Positions 51,522 through 59,542 of a stretch of 64,000 nt of DNA are shown here, in pieces (positions within the stretch are counted from its first letter, which is position 1; each line of letters starts with the position of its first letter). This DNA comes from UA16 sp965661575. GTDB taxonomy: Bacteria > Bacteroidota > Bacteroidia > Flavobacteriales_D > Sanyastnellaceae. The DNA lies in the NCBI GenBank assembly GCA_965661575.1, contig CBFIEJ010000002.1, positions 39,508 to 103,507 of the forward strand. Direction: 5' to 3'. The translations under genes were made by a program, and so were the position numbers. The notes beneath the pieces are model-generated. The model worked only from the letters and a program-made list of their open reading frames with translations. It had not been told where the DNA came from and made no database searches.

Positions 51522-53900
51522 TTAATTTCTTAGGATTTTGCCCTTTTGAATCAGGCTTTGCATGCGTTCAAGTGTCTTGCGTTGCATGCACAATTCGACA
51601 AATGCTTTGCGCTCGAGGTCGAGCAAATACTGTTCTGACACTTCTGTCCTCTCACTCAAGTCGCCACCGCACATGGCATACCCAAGTTTTTCACTGATCA
51701 ATTGGTCGTGATCCGAAATGTATTTGCCACTCTTCATGCTGTGAGCGCCGACATACACAATGCCCAGACCTTCCTGCCCTGCAACCGTGATGTCTTTTCG
51801 TTCGAGTGGCATGGTGTAACCTGATGCAGCTAATTCCATGGCGGCTCTTTTTGCTTTCGCGAGTTGATCCTTTCGATTCACCACGACTTCGTCAATTCCC
51901 TTGCGCAAGTAACCCAATTCGAAGGCTTCGTGCGCTGATGTGGCTACTTTGGCCTGTCCGATGGTGAGGAACCGATCACGCAACCGATTGATGCGCATAT
52001 CGCCGTTGTGCATTTCGTCATTCAAGCGGACGACGAATTCTTTGGTGCCACCACCAGCCGGAATGACGCCAATTCCGAATTCAACAAGACCTATGTATGT
52101 TTCAGCGTGTGCGACGACTTTGTCCGCATGCATGCAGAGTTCACATCCGCCGCCGAGTGCCATTTGATGCGGCGCAGCAACGACGGGTATACCGGAATAT
52201 CGCATCCTCATCATGGTGCGTTGAAAGACCTGAACGGCGTGATTGAGGTCGTCCCATTCTTGTTCGACAGCAAGCATAAAGATCATTCCGACATTGGCGC
52301 CTGCACTGAACTGAGCGCCCTCATTCGAGACTACGACACCTTTCCACTGTTCTTCGTTTTCGGCGAGATCAATGACTTTGTTCAGTCCCTCGAGCACTTC
52401 GGATCCAATCGAATTCATTTTGGTGTGGAATGCGATGTTGAGGATTCCATCGCCCAAATCTTGAATGGTCGTTCCGGTATTTGACCAGACGATGGACGAT
52501 TCAGGAAGCCAGCTGAGTGCAATGCGATCTTCTTGTCCGGGGATGGGCTCGTACTGGTTTCTTTGAGGATTCCAGTATTCCCGAACGCCATCTCGATTCT
52601 GATAGAACGTACCATTGCTTTTTTGGGCGAAGTGACCCACCCAATCGGGCAGGCTTAAACCTCTGGCCTTTATGGCTTCGCAACCGGCTTCAAAACCAAT
52701 GGCATCCCAGCTCTCGAATGCGCCAAGTTCCCATCCGAATCCAGCTCTTAAGGCGTCATCAATGCGATACGGTTCGTCGGCAATTTCGGGCACTCGCTGA
52801 GCAACGTAAGCAAAGACATCTCCGAATATTCTTCGATAGAAATCACCGGCTTCGTCGGTGCCATTGAAAAGCACTCGCGTACGTTCCGCTAGATTGTCGA
52901 CGGCCTTCGCGGCATCGAGCGTGGCAAATTTCACCTTGTTTTTCGATCGATATTCAAGGGTTTTGAGGTCGAGCACAAGAATCTCACTTTTGCCTTGCTC
53001 ATTCTTGATTTTCTTGTAGAAACCAGCACCGGATTTTGACCCAAGTTGATTGTTGTCCACCAGGTGCTGCACATAGTTTGGAATTTCAAACACTTTCCGG
53101 CGTTCGTCGTCGACGCAATTGTCAGCGACTCCTTTCGCCACATGCACCAGCGTGTCGAGCCCAACGACATCACATGTGCGGAAGGTTGCACTCTTGGGTC
53201 GTCCCATCGCGGGTCCGGTCAGTTTGTCGACTGCTTCAACGGATAAGTCCATTTCTTGCACGGTGTGAAACAAGGCTTGAATAGCAAACACGCCGACGCG
53301 GTTGGCAATAAAGGCGGGTGTATCCTTGCATAAAACAACCTGCTTTCCCAACACTTTCTCACCGTATCGTGTAAAGAAATCGAGCACTGCAGGTAGGGTT
53401 TGCGGACCAGGGATAATTTCGAGGAGCGGCAAATACCGCGGTGGATTGAAAAAATGTGTGCCGCAAAAATGAGCTTGGAAATCTTCGGATCGGCCTGCGC
53501 TCAATTGCTCAATTGGAATTCCTGATGTGTTGCTCGTAATGAGCGTGCCGGGCTTTCTTACCGTTTCAACGCGTTCAAAGAGTTGTTGCTTGATGTCGAG
53601 TCGTTCAACGATGACTTCAATGATCCAATCGCAGTCATGGAGTTTTCCGAGGTCATCGTCAAAGTTTCCCACTTCAATGCGCTTCGCAAATTGCTTTGAG
53701 TAAATGGGTGATGGATTGGATTTCAGTGCTGCTTTGAGATGTCCGGCTGCAGTTGCATTTCGCGGACCTTCTGTGGCGGGCAGGTCAAGAAGAAGGACCT
53801 CTGACCCCGTTTGAGCCAGGTGGCAAGCGATTCGAGATCCCATAACGCCTGAGCCGAGGACAGCAACGCGTTTGATTCTATGCAATGGAAGTGTAGTCAT
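51522..53900 (-). CDS. fadN: FadN-type 3-hydroxyacyl-CoA dehydrogenase / enoyl-CoA hydratase
   Basis: 792 residues, close to the 789 of Bacillus FadN. Domain order is reversed against E. coli FadB: a Rossmann NAD domain first ('IKRVAVLGSGVMGSRIACHL', 'ITSNTSGIPIEQLSAG', 'CGTHFFNPPRYLPLLEIIPG'), the 3-hydroxyacyl-CoA dehydrogenase C-domain with 'VGVFAIQALFHTVQEM', then the crotonase domain at about 480-700 ('VVVSNEGAQFSAGANVGMIF', 'MALGGGCELCMHADKVV', 'GIGVIPAGGGTKEFVVRL'). It hydrates and oxidises 2-enoyl-CoA to 3-ketoacyl-CoA. First structural gene after marR, separated by 14 bases. Confidence 0.94.
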   Translation of the reverse strand: MTTLPLHRIKRVAVLGSGVMGSRIACHLAQTGSEVLLLDLPATEGPRNATAAGHLKAALKSNPSPIYSKQFAKRIEVGNFDDDLGKLHDCDWIIEVIVERLDIKQQLFERVETVRKPGTLITSNTSGIPIEQLSAGRSEDFQAHFCGTHFFNPPRYLPLLEIIPGPQTLPAVLDFFTRYGEKVLGKQVVLCKDTPAFIANRVGVFAIQALFHTVQEMDLSVEAVDKLTGPAMGRPKSATFRTCDVVGLDTLVHVAKGVADNCVDDERRKVFEIPNYVQHLVDNNQLGSKSGAGFYKKIKNEQGKSEILVLDLKTLEYRSKNKVKFATLDAAKAVDNLAERTRVLFNGTDEAGDFYRRIFGDVFAYVAQRVPEIADEPYRIDDALRAGFGWELGAFESWDAIGFEAGCEAIKARGLSLPDWVGHFAQKSNGTFYQNRDGVREYWNPQRNQYEPIPGQEDRIALSWLPESSIVWSNTGTTIQDLGDGILNIAFHTKMNSIGSEVLEGLNKVIDLAENEEQWKGVVVSNEGAQFSAGANVGMIFMLAVEQEWDDLNHAVQVFQRTMMRMRYSGIPVVAAPHQMALGGGCELCMHADKVVAHAETYIGLVEFGIGVIPAGGGTKEFVVRLNDEMHNGDMRINRLRDRFLTIGQAKVATSAHEAFELGYLRKGIDEVVVNRKDQLAKAKRAAMELAASGYTMPLERKDITVAGQEGLGIVYVGAHSMKSGKYISDHDQLISEKLGYAMCGGDLSERTEVSEQYLLDLERKAFVELCMQRKTLERMQSLIQKGKILRN

Positions 53901-53914
53901 CGAGGTAGTTGAGA

Positions 53915-54373
53915 TTATTCAGTTTGGCTTTGAATGGTTTGGAGAAGTTCTTCGGGATGGTCCAAAATTTCATTCAATCGTTTCATTTCTTCGAGCAATC
54001 GCGTCACTGAATCCGAGCCGAGTAGTTCGCGGAGTCGGTTGTTTACAGTGATCACAAGATCCCGGGCTTGCCTGCGCGCCGCAACACCTTGTGTGGTCAA
54101 GAAAACGCGCATCACGCGTCCATCAATGGGATCCGGTATTCTTTCGATGAGCCCAATCGACTCCATGCTACGAAGCGATCGGCTAAGGCTCGTTGATTCC
54201 ATACCCATTTTGGGTCCCAGTTGAGTCGATGGAGTTCCTTCGCGATCTGTATGAAGGAGGATGAAGACGTATGAGAAGGGTATGCCTCGACGTTCCGCTT
54301 CCGAGGCGTAGAGCCGCGATAGTTTTGTCCAGCCCCAACGCAGATGAAAATCTATTGTTTCATACGGCTTCAT
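53915..54373 (-). CDS. MarR-family repressor of the fad operon
   Basis: 152 residues: a winged-helix regulator. The recognition region is 'MGMESTSLSRSLRSMESIGL' and the wing 'IERIPDPIDGRVMRVFLT', with dimerisation helices at both ends ('FHLRWGWTKLSRLYASEAER' and 'LLEEMKRLNEILDHPEELLQ'). It is the first gene of the marR-fadN-fadA-fadE operon and two palindromic boxes lie just upstream, so autoregulation with a fatty acyl-CoA or related ligand is the obvious model (inference). Confidence 0.92.
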   Translation of the reverse strand: MKPYETIDFHLRWGWTKLSRLYASEAERRGIPFSYVFILLHTDREGTPSTQLGPKMGMESTSLSRSLRSMESIGLIERIPDPIDGRVMRVFLTTQGVAARRQARDLVITVNNRLRELLGSDSVTRLLEEMKRLNEILDHPEELLQTIQSQTE

Positions 54374-54378
54374 TGGGA

Positions 54379-54385
54379 CAATTTA
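54379..54385 (-). promoter_or_regulatory. Possible -7 box of the marR-fad operon
   Basis: The minus strand reads TAAATTG, as in front of gldA, ending five bases before the marR ATG. An alternative box TAGCTTTTG ends about 20 bases before the ATG and overlaps operator box 1. Which is used is unknown; in both cases the operators lie at the promoter. Confidence 0.35.
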
Positions 54386-54396
54386 CGACACAAAAG

Positions 54397-54410
54397 CTAT
54401 GCGTGCATAG
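54397..54410. promoter_or_regulatory. Palindromic operator box 1 (probable MarR site)
   Basis: CTATGC-GT-GCATAG is a perfect 6+6 inverted repeat around a 2-base centre. It lies 24 bases before the marR start, within the promoter region. An almost identical box follows 29 bases away. Confidence 0.7.
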
Positions 54411-54425
54411 TAAATGCAAAAAGAA

Positions 54426-54439
54426 TTATGCGTGCATAG
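54426..54439. promoter_or_regulatory. Palindromic operator box 2 (probable MarR site)
   Basis: TTATGCGTGCATAG repeats box 1 with one change at the outer base; both copies continue with the same TAAA. The start-to-start distance is 29 bases, nearly three helical turns, so two dimers could sit on the same DNA face. Confidence 0.7.
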
Positions 54440-54480
54440 TAAAAGCGCGCGAAACGCCGCCATTCCTATCCTTGCCGTCT

Positions 54481-55143
54481 TCAGATAAGTTTGCCGTCAG
54501 AAAGCTTGATGACATGGTCGCCTCGCTGTGCAAGTTTTTCATTGTGGGTTACCACAATAAATGTTTGCTTCACGCGGTCGCGCAATTCTTCAAAGAGATC
54601 GATCAGTGAATCGGCATTGCCTGAATCCAAATTTCCGGTTGGCTCATCGGCCAAAACAACACTGGGCTGGTTCATGAGAGCACGGGCTGCTGCGACTCGT
54701 TGTTGTTCGCCGCCGCTGAGCGTGCTGGGGGATTGCTGTAGGTTGTCTTGAAGTCCGAGGTCCACAAGCAATTTTGTTGCATAACCTTCGGCTTCTTTGT
54801 CATTCCGACCAGCAATCCAAGCCGGCATGAGTACGTTTTCCAACGCCGTAAATTCAGGAAGCAACCGGTGAAACTGGAAAATGAAACCAATGTGTTGATT
54901 TCGAAATGCCGCTAATTGTTTTTGATTCAGTGTATGTACGTCTTGATTGTCAATCCGAAGGGTTCCGGAGTCAGGCGTATTTAATGTTCCTAGAATTTGA
55001 AGCAACGTTGTTTTTCCCGCGCCTGAGGCGCCAACAATCGATGTGATCTGACCTTTAGGGATGTCGAGATCGATGCCTTTGAGCACATCAAATGAGTCAA
55101 ATTGTTTCGTAATGCCGCGTGCTTCAATCATAGTCGCATTCAT
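54481..55143 (-). CDS. lolD: LolD-type ABC transporter ATP-binding protein
   Basis: 220 residues. ATPase with 'GASGAGKTTLLQILGTL' (Walker A), 'FIFQFHRLLPEFTALENVLM' (the 'FQFHxLLPEFTALENV' wording is typical of LolD), 'LSGGEQQRVAAARALM', and 'VVLADEPTGNLD'. LolCDE extracts lipoproteins from the inner membrane for LolA. The partner permease genes are not in the window. Met5 is an alternative start. Divergent from sucC, located upstream of the marR operon on the same strand. Confidence 0.85.
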   Translation of the reverse strand: MNATMIEARGITKQFDSFDVLKGIDLDIPKGQITSIVGASGAGKTTLLQILGTLNTPDSGTLRIDNQDVHTLNQKQLAAFRNQHIGFIFQFHRLLPEFTALENVLMPAWIAGRNDKEAEGYATKLLVDLGLQDNLQQSPSTLSGGEQQRVAAARALMNQPSVVLADEPTGNLDSGNADSLIDLFEELRDRVKQTFIVVTHNEKLAQRGDHVIKLSDGKLI

Positions 55144-55148
55144 GTTTG

Positions 55149-55155
55149 CAAACTA
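55149..55155 (-). promoter_or_regulatory. Possible -7 box of lolD
   Basis: The minus strand reads TAGTTTG, one base shorter than TAnnTTTG, and ends five bases before the lolD ATG, again leaving no leader. No -33 element recognised. Confidence 0.3.
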
Positions 55156-55180
55156 CATCAGAAACCGGCCTTCTGTTGAT

Positions 55181-55188
55181 TACATTTG
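55181..55188 (+). promoter_or_regulatory. -7 promoter box of sucC
   Basis: TACATTTG is an exact TAnnTTTG match, 22 bases before the sucC ATG. The same octamer occurs in two of the rRNA promoters at the window end. No clear -33 TTTG at standard spacing. Confidence 0.5.
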
Positions 55189-55210
55189 CAACGAATTTGA
55201 ACGCAGAAAT

Positions 55211-56422
55211 ATGAACATTCACGAGTATCAGGGAAAATCCATTTTGAAAAGCTTCGGTGTGGCCATTCAAAACGGCCGAGTGGCGGAGACTCCGGAAGCG
55301 GCGCACGAAGCGGCTGTCGCATTGGCGGAAGAAACAGGTACGAGTTGGTTCGTGGTGAAAGCCCAAATCCACGCAGGAGGTCGAGGCAAAGGTTCTGTAA
55401 CCGAGACGGGTTCTCATGGGGTTGTCATTGCAAAAGGCTTGGACCAAGTCAAGGAAAAGGCAGCGGGAATTCTAGGCGGCCACCTTGTCACGGCACAAAC
55501 CAGTGCTGATGGAAAACAGGTAAGCAAGGTATTGATCGCAGAAGACGTCTACGGTCCAGGCGAAAGTGAGCCTTCGGAAATCTATATGAGCGTCTTGTTG
55601 GACCGTGCGAATGGCCAAAATATCATCATGTATTCACCGCAAGGCGGCATGGACATTGAGGCGGTTGCAGAAGAGACACCTGAGCTCATTTTCAAAGAAG
55701 CAATTGATCCGGCATTGGGCCTCCAGGGGTTTCAAGCTCGACGGATTGCATTCAACCTAGGACTTGCCGGGAAGGCATTCAAGGAAATGACCAAATTCGT
55801 AAACGCGCTTTACAATGCCTATGTTGGAAGCGATGCGACCATGTTCGAAATCAATCCAGTCTTGAAGACCTCTGACGACAGAGTCATTGCCGTTGATGCG
55901 AAAGTTTCGTTGGATGGAAATGCGCTGTACCGTCACAAGGATTACGCAGCGATGCGAGATGTCACCGAAGAGGATGCCACCGAGGTTGAGGCGGATGCGG
56001 CCGGTTTGAATTACGTGAAACTCGACGGCAATGTGGGATGCATGGTCAATGGAGCAGGACTTGCAATGGCGACGATGGATATCATCAAATTGAGTGGTGG
56101 AGAGCCAGCTAATTTCTTGGATGTAGGTGGTACGGCGGATGCGGCTCGGGTAGAAAAGGCATTTCGAATCATCTTGAAAGATTCTGAAGTCAAAGCCATC
56201 TTGGTCAATATTTTTGGCGGCATTGTGCGCTGCGATCGTGTGGCACAGGGGGTTGTTGATGCCTATAAAAACATGGGCAACATTGAAGTTCCTATCATCG
56301 TTCGACTACAAGGAACGAACGCTACAGAGGCCAAGGAATTGATTGACGCCTCTGGATTGGAAGTCCGGTCGGTTATTCAATTGCAGGATGCAGCGGATGC
56401 TGTAGCGGAGGTTCTAGCCTGA
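55211..56422 (+). CDS. sucC: SucC, succinyl-CoA synthetase beta subunit
   Basis: 403 residues from 'MNIHEYQGKSIL'; the frame is open 50 codons further upstream but this is the conserved start. TCA-cycle enzyme that makes ATP or GTP from succinyl-CoA together with SucD. ATP-grasp domain with 'FVVKAQIHAGGRGKGSV', 'MFEINPVLKT' and 'VIAVDAKVSLDGNALYR'; ligase domain with 'GNVGCMVNGAGLAMATMDII' and 'ANFLDVGGTADAARVEKAF', 'VNIFGGIVRCDRVAQGVV'. sucD is not adjacent here, a separation often seen in Bacteroidota. Confidence 0.96.
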   Translation: MNIHEYQGKSILKSFGVAIQNGRVAETPEAAHEAAVALAEETGTSWFVVKAQIHAGGRGKGSVTETGSHGVVIAKGLDQVKEKAAGILGGHLVTAQTSADGKQVSKVLIAEDVYGPGESEPSEIYMSVLLDRANGQNIIMYSPQGGMDIEAVAEETPELIFKEAIDPALGLQGFQARRIAFNLGLAGKAFKEMTKFVNALYNAYVGSDATMFEINPVLKTSDDRVIAVDAKVSLDGNALYRHKDYAAMRDVTEEDATEVEADAAGLNYVKLDGNVGCMVNGAGLAMATMDIIKLSGGEPANFLDVGGTADAARVEKAFRIILKDSEVKAILVNIFGGIVRCDRVAQGVVDAYKNMGNIEVPIIVRLQGTNATEAKELIDASGLEVRSVIQLQDAADAVAEVLA

Positions 56423-56447
56423 TTCAGCGAATAGAACCAGCGGAAAA

Positions 56448-57122
56448 TCAATCTGAAAGTTTCTCAATCATGAGTAACCCGTCGCGCATGGGCAACAATG
56501 TCGTTCGTATTGACTTTTGCTGAGCGAGTTCGTGAGTCATTCTGCGCAGTGCTTTGGCGGTTTCATCCGGTTCTGGGTGATTCGGGAGGACCTTTCCCCA
56601 CCAAAGGACATTGTCCACCAGAATCCAACCGCCCGGTCGGGTGCGTTCGAGGCATAAACGCACGTACTCAGCTGTCCGAAGTTTGTCGGCATCTATCCAA
56701 GTCAGATCATAAGGACCAGCGAGATTGTTGAGGGCCTCAGTGGCTTCACAGTTGTGACGTCGCACTTGGTCCAGGATACCTGCTTGTTTCCAATACTCGT
56801 CTTGGATGTGATTTAATTCGTCATTGGGTTCAACCGTGTCAATGACTCCGTCGTCTGACAGGCCATCTGCCAAGCAAATGGTCGAGTATCCGGTGTAGGT
56901 GCCTAGCTCAAGAATGGATGCAGGACGAATCATTCTGCTGATGTTAGCTAGAAAATGGCCTTGAATGGCGTCACTGAGCATTTGCGGGCTCAACACGGTC
57001 TGCCAGGTCTTGATTCGCAGCGCTTTCAATACATCTGATTCCGGTGTGCTATTCTCCTCTGCGTAACGCAAAAGAGGATCGTCCAGGTCGTGTGGTGTTT
57101 TCAATGCGGGGGTTAATTGCAT
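56448..57122 (-). CDS. SAM-dependent O-methyltransferase (class I, CCoAMT/COMT type)
   Basis: 224 residues. SAM-binding glycine motif 'ASILELGTYTGYSTICLADG', the acidic 'VIDTVEPNDE', metal-binding 'LTWIDADKLRTAEYVRLCL' and 'GGWILVDNVLWWGKVL', the order seen in metal-dependent O-methyltransferases. The natural substrate is unknown. Its start overlaps the upstream secreted-protein gene by 10 bases. Confidence 0.88.
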   Translation of the reverse strand: MQLTPALKTPHDLDDPLLRYAEENSTPESDVLKALRIKTWQTVLSPQMLSDAIQGHFLANISRMIRPASILELGTYTGYSTICLADGLSDDGVIDTVEPNDELNHIQDEYWKQAGILDQVRRHNCEATEALNNLAGPYDLTWIDADKLRTAEYVRLCLERTRPGGWILVDNVLWWGKVLPNHPEPDETAKALRRMTHELAQQKSIRTTLLPMRDGLLMIEKLSD

Positions 57123-57796
57123 CCCAGTCCAAACTCGGACAAGAAAATGAGAAGATCGGAAGCTCCAACCACACCATCATCGTTCATGTCCGCCTCATCT
57201 AGACAATTGCTTAAACAGTCAAATGTGCCCAGAAAAATGAGCAGGTCTGCGGTTCCGACCGTATTGTCGAAATTCAAATCTGCCAGGCAATCGGTGGTCT
57301 CTGTTGGGCTAAGCATTCCGTTGCAATCGTTGTCAAATCCTTGATTTGTTCCTTCTGCACCCGGATAAACATTGGGGTTGTTGTCGTTGCAATCGCACAA
57401 ATTCGTCCACTCATCTGTATCCGCATCCACGATTCCGGCGCATTCATTGAATCCAGCTTCGCAATTGGCCAGTGCGCATTCGGCACAATCTTCTTCGCTG
57501 CCAAATGCACAGGCAAGGAAACAACTCTGTACGATGCACGTTACTTGCTCACCGAAACATCCGATGCAATTATTGGTGAGTGCCAATTGTTCTGTCATGC
57601 ATGCAACAAGGCATTCTTCACCGTCGTTTAAGCATGCCAGTCCACAATCGAGAGAGATTGCCTGCACGTATTCTGTGTTCTGACAGATGTAATCCAAATC
57701 GAATGATGTGCAGTTTCCCTGAGCGCTTGCATGCAGCGAGGCGCCGAGGCTGAAGCAGAATATTGCGATTAAAAGATGTGGGTTAAAAAAATTCAT
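57113..57796 (-). CDS. Secreted Cys-rich protein with MopE-like motif and dockerin-like repeats
   Basis: 227 residues. Signal peptide ending near 'LHASAQG'. The mature N-terminal half is rich in cysteine (about 20 Cys, patterns such as 'CGLACLNDGEECLVACM' and 'CFLACAFGSEEDCAEC'), suggesting disulfide bonding. Then a MopE-type putative metal-binding motif: 'DCNDNNPNVYPGAEG' plus 'DNDCNG'. The C-terminus has two EF-hand/dockerin-like calcium repeats ('DLNFDNTVGTADLLIFLG' and 'DMNDDGVVGASDLLIFLS'). No T9SS sorting domain is present. Function unknown; a metal- or calcium-dependent surface or matrix protein is an inference. It may be the first gene of a pair with the O-methyltransferase. Confidence 0.75.
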   Translation of the reverse strand: MNFFNPHLLIAIFCFSLGASLHASAQGNCTSFDLDYICQNTEYVQAISLDCGLACLNDGEECLVACMTEQLALTNNCIGCFGEQVTCIVQSCFLACAFGSEEDCAECALANCEAGFNECAGIVDADTDEWTNLCDCNDNNPNVYPGAEGTNQGFDNDCNGMLSPTETTDCLADLNFDNTVGTADLLIFLGTFDCLSNCLDEADMNDDGVVGASDLLIFLSEFGLGCN

Positions 57797-57883
57797 TACT
57801 AACTAAAAATACGGGATTTTGATCACTTTACCCAACAAAAGAAAAGAATTCAATTGGTGTTCGCCATTACCTTCGCGTCCTTG

Positions 57884-58246
57884 ATGTCTAGAAAGAAAAA
57901 CAAAGCACGCGTCCAATTGGAGGGGGACGGAATGGTGTTCAGCACCCAGCCTGGATGGAGCATGACGCCTGAGTCTGAGGCCGAGGACGGATCCATGGGC
58001 AATTCGAAGCAGCTTCTTTATGTGAGTTTGGATCGAAAGCAGCGAGCTGGAAAGCCAGTGACGCTCATCGAAGGATACGTGGGAGACGCTATGGCGCTCT
58101 TGCTCCTTGGAAAGGAACTCAAAACCATGTGCGGCGTGGGTGGTGCTGTCAAGGAGGGGTGCATATTGGTGCAGGGTGATCAGCGGAAAAAAGTAATCGC
58201 GGCCTTGGAGGGAAAAGGACATCGCGTCAAAAGCAAAGGAGGATGA
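57884..58246 (+). CDS. SUI1/YciH-family translation initiation-like factor
   Basis: 120 residues from the ATG at 57884. A basic N-terminus and a poorly conserved ~40-residue stretch lead to the eIF1/SUI1 fold: 'VSLDRKQRAGKPVTLIEGYV', 'LLLLGKELKTMCGVGGAVKE' and 'CILVQGDQRKKVIAALEGKG'. Bacterial YciH proteins bind the 30S subunit and influence initiation fidelity, but their role is not essential where tested. Overlaps the RlmL-like methyltransferase gene by four bases, linking two ribosome-related functions. Confidence 0.9.
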   Translation: MSRKKNKARVQLEGDGMVFSTQPGWSMTPESEAEDGSMGNSKQLLYVSLDRKQRAGKPVTLIEGYVGDAMALLLLGKELKTMCGVGGAVKEGCILVQGDQRKKVIAALEGKGHRVKSKGG

Positions 58247-59481
58247 GCAACGAAAATTCAGAGAAAACAGTGGAAGGGGTGGCGAAAGTGAACAAAATCG
58301 AATCTGATTTACCGCTTTATTTTGCGAAGACTTTGGCCGGTATGGAACAGCTTTTGGTGGCAGAACTCGCTGAATTGGGTGCGATTAGCATCAAGGAAGT
58401 ACGACGTGGCGTTGAATTCAAAGCCGATATGGCCACCTTGTTCCGTGCGTGCTTGTCGAGTCGTTTTGCCCTAACGGTGTTGCGTCCGATACTGTCTTTC
58501 GATGCTCAAAATCCCGACGAGCTTTACAACGAGGCCAAGAAATGGGAATGGGGTGCGGTGATGACAGCTCATTCGTCTTTTGCGATTGATGTTACGGTGC
58601 ATTCATCCATTTTTACTCACTCGCAATTTGCGATGCTTCGTCTCAAGGACGCCATTGTCGATCACTTTCGAGACCAAGGAGGGATTCGGCCAGGAGTTAA
58701 TCGAGAGGATCCGGATATGAGGATTCACATGCACATATCAAACTCAGCCGTAACGCTGTCCTTGGATGCCGCGGGTCGGCCACTCAGTCGCAGAGGATAT
58801 CGGCCCGCTGGAGCAAAAGCACCTTTGAACGAAGTGCTCGCTGCGGGTTTACTCGCACATTCGGGATGGAAGCCGGGCACGCCGCTCTACGATCCCATGT
58901 GTGGTTCTGGCACTTTTACAATGGAGGCAGCACTGTGGGCTGATGGTCTACCCATCCAGTGGCACCGGCGCAAGTTTGCCTTCATGGATTGGCGAGGCTA
59001 CGATGACGAGGAATGGTGGCACGTTCGCGACGAAATGAAGGAGCAGCGCAATAAGGTTGATACTCCCATGTTCACATGGGATAAAGATTTTGGAGCGATT
59101 TCTCAGACACGTCAGGCGCTGGCCAATATGGAGTTGGATGGCATTACAGAATTGGGGCGCGCGAACTTCTTTAAAATGCAGCCTCGAACGGAGTCTGGTG
59201 TGGTGGTCTTGAATCCACCCTACGGAGAACGTCTTGATCTAGAAGATGCTCCTGAGTTTTATGGCGCTATTGGTGATGCATTCAAGACAAATTGGACTGG
59301 GTTTTCGGCTTGGATCATTTCATCGGATGCAGAGGCATTGAAGAGTGTTGGGTTAAAGACTAAACGAAAAATCCAATGTTTCAATGGCCCGCTGGAGTGC
59401 CGATGGGTTGGTTATGATCTGTATAAAGGCAGTGCCACTCCTTCGAACGATTCTGACCAAGAATTGAAATCAGAAGATTGA
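58243..59481 (+). CDS. THUMP-domain 23S rRNA methyltransferase (RlmL N-terminal-module type)
   Basis: 412 residues. A ferredoxin-like/THUMP RNA-binding region (~20-170, 'YFAKTLAGMEQLLVAELAEL', 'INREDPDMRIHMHIS'-type strand) precedes a Rossmann methyltransferase: 'LSRRGYRPAGAKAPLNEVLA', 'LYDPMCGSGTFTMEAALWA' and the catalytic 'VVLNPPYGERLDLE'. This N-terminal module of RlmL methylates a guanine N2 (m2G2445 in E. coli 23S rRNA). It lacks the second methyltransferase (RlmK) half, as in many bacteria. A ~20-residue polar head precedes the conserved part. Followed by an intrinsic terminator. Confidence 0.88.
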   Translation: MSNENSEKTVEGVAKVNKIESDLPLYFAKTLAGMEQLLVAELAELGAISIKEVRRGVEFKADMATLFRACLSSRFALTVLRPILSFDAQNPDELYNEAKKWEWGAVMTAHSSFAIDVTVHSSIFTHSQFAMLRLKDAIVDHFRDQGGIRPGVNREDPDMRIHMHISNSAVTLSLDAAGRPLSRRGYRPAGAKAPLNEVLAAGLLAHSGWKPGTPLYDPMCGSGTFTMEAALWADGLPIQWHRRKFAFMDWRGYDDEEWWHVRDEMKEQRNKVDTPMFTWDKDFGAISQTRQALANMELDGITELGRANFFKMQPRTESGVVVLNPPYGERLDLEDAPEFYGAIGDAFKTNWTGFSAWIISSDAEALKSVGLKTKRKIQCFNGPLECRWVGYDLYKGSATPSNDSDQELKSED

Positions 59482-59488
59482 AAGCATT

Positions 59489-59519
59489 AAAAAAGCGGCC
59501 CCTTGTGAGGCCGCTTTTT
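59489..59519 (+). terminator. Intrinsic terminator after the RlmL-like gene
   Basis: AAAAAGCGGCC / GGCCGCTTTTT with an 8-base loop. The stem is perfect and symmetric with A- and T-tracts, so it can act for both the plus-strand gene and the converging minus-strand gene. Confidence 0.88.
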
Positions 59520-59542
59520 CATGTGTGATACTTGGACCTTCT

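Noticed and set aside
55061..55210. 50-codon N-terminal extension of SucC
   Set aside because: It overlaps the divergent lolD gene and the sucC promoter; SucC proteins start at MNIHEYQ-type sequence.
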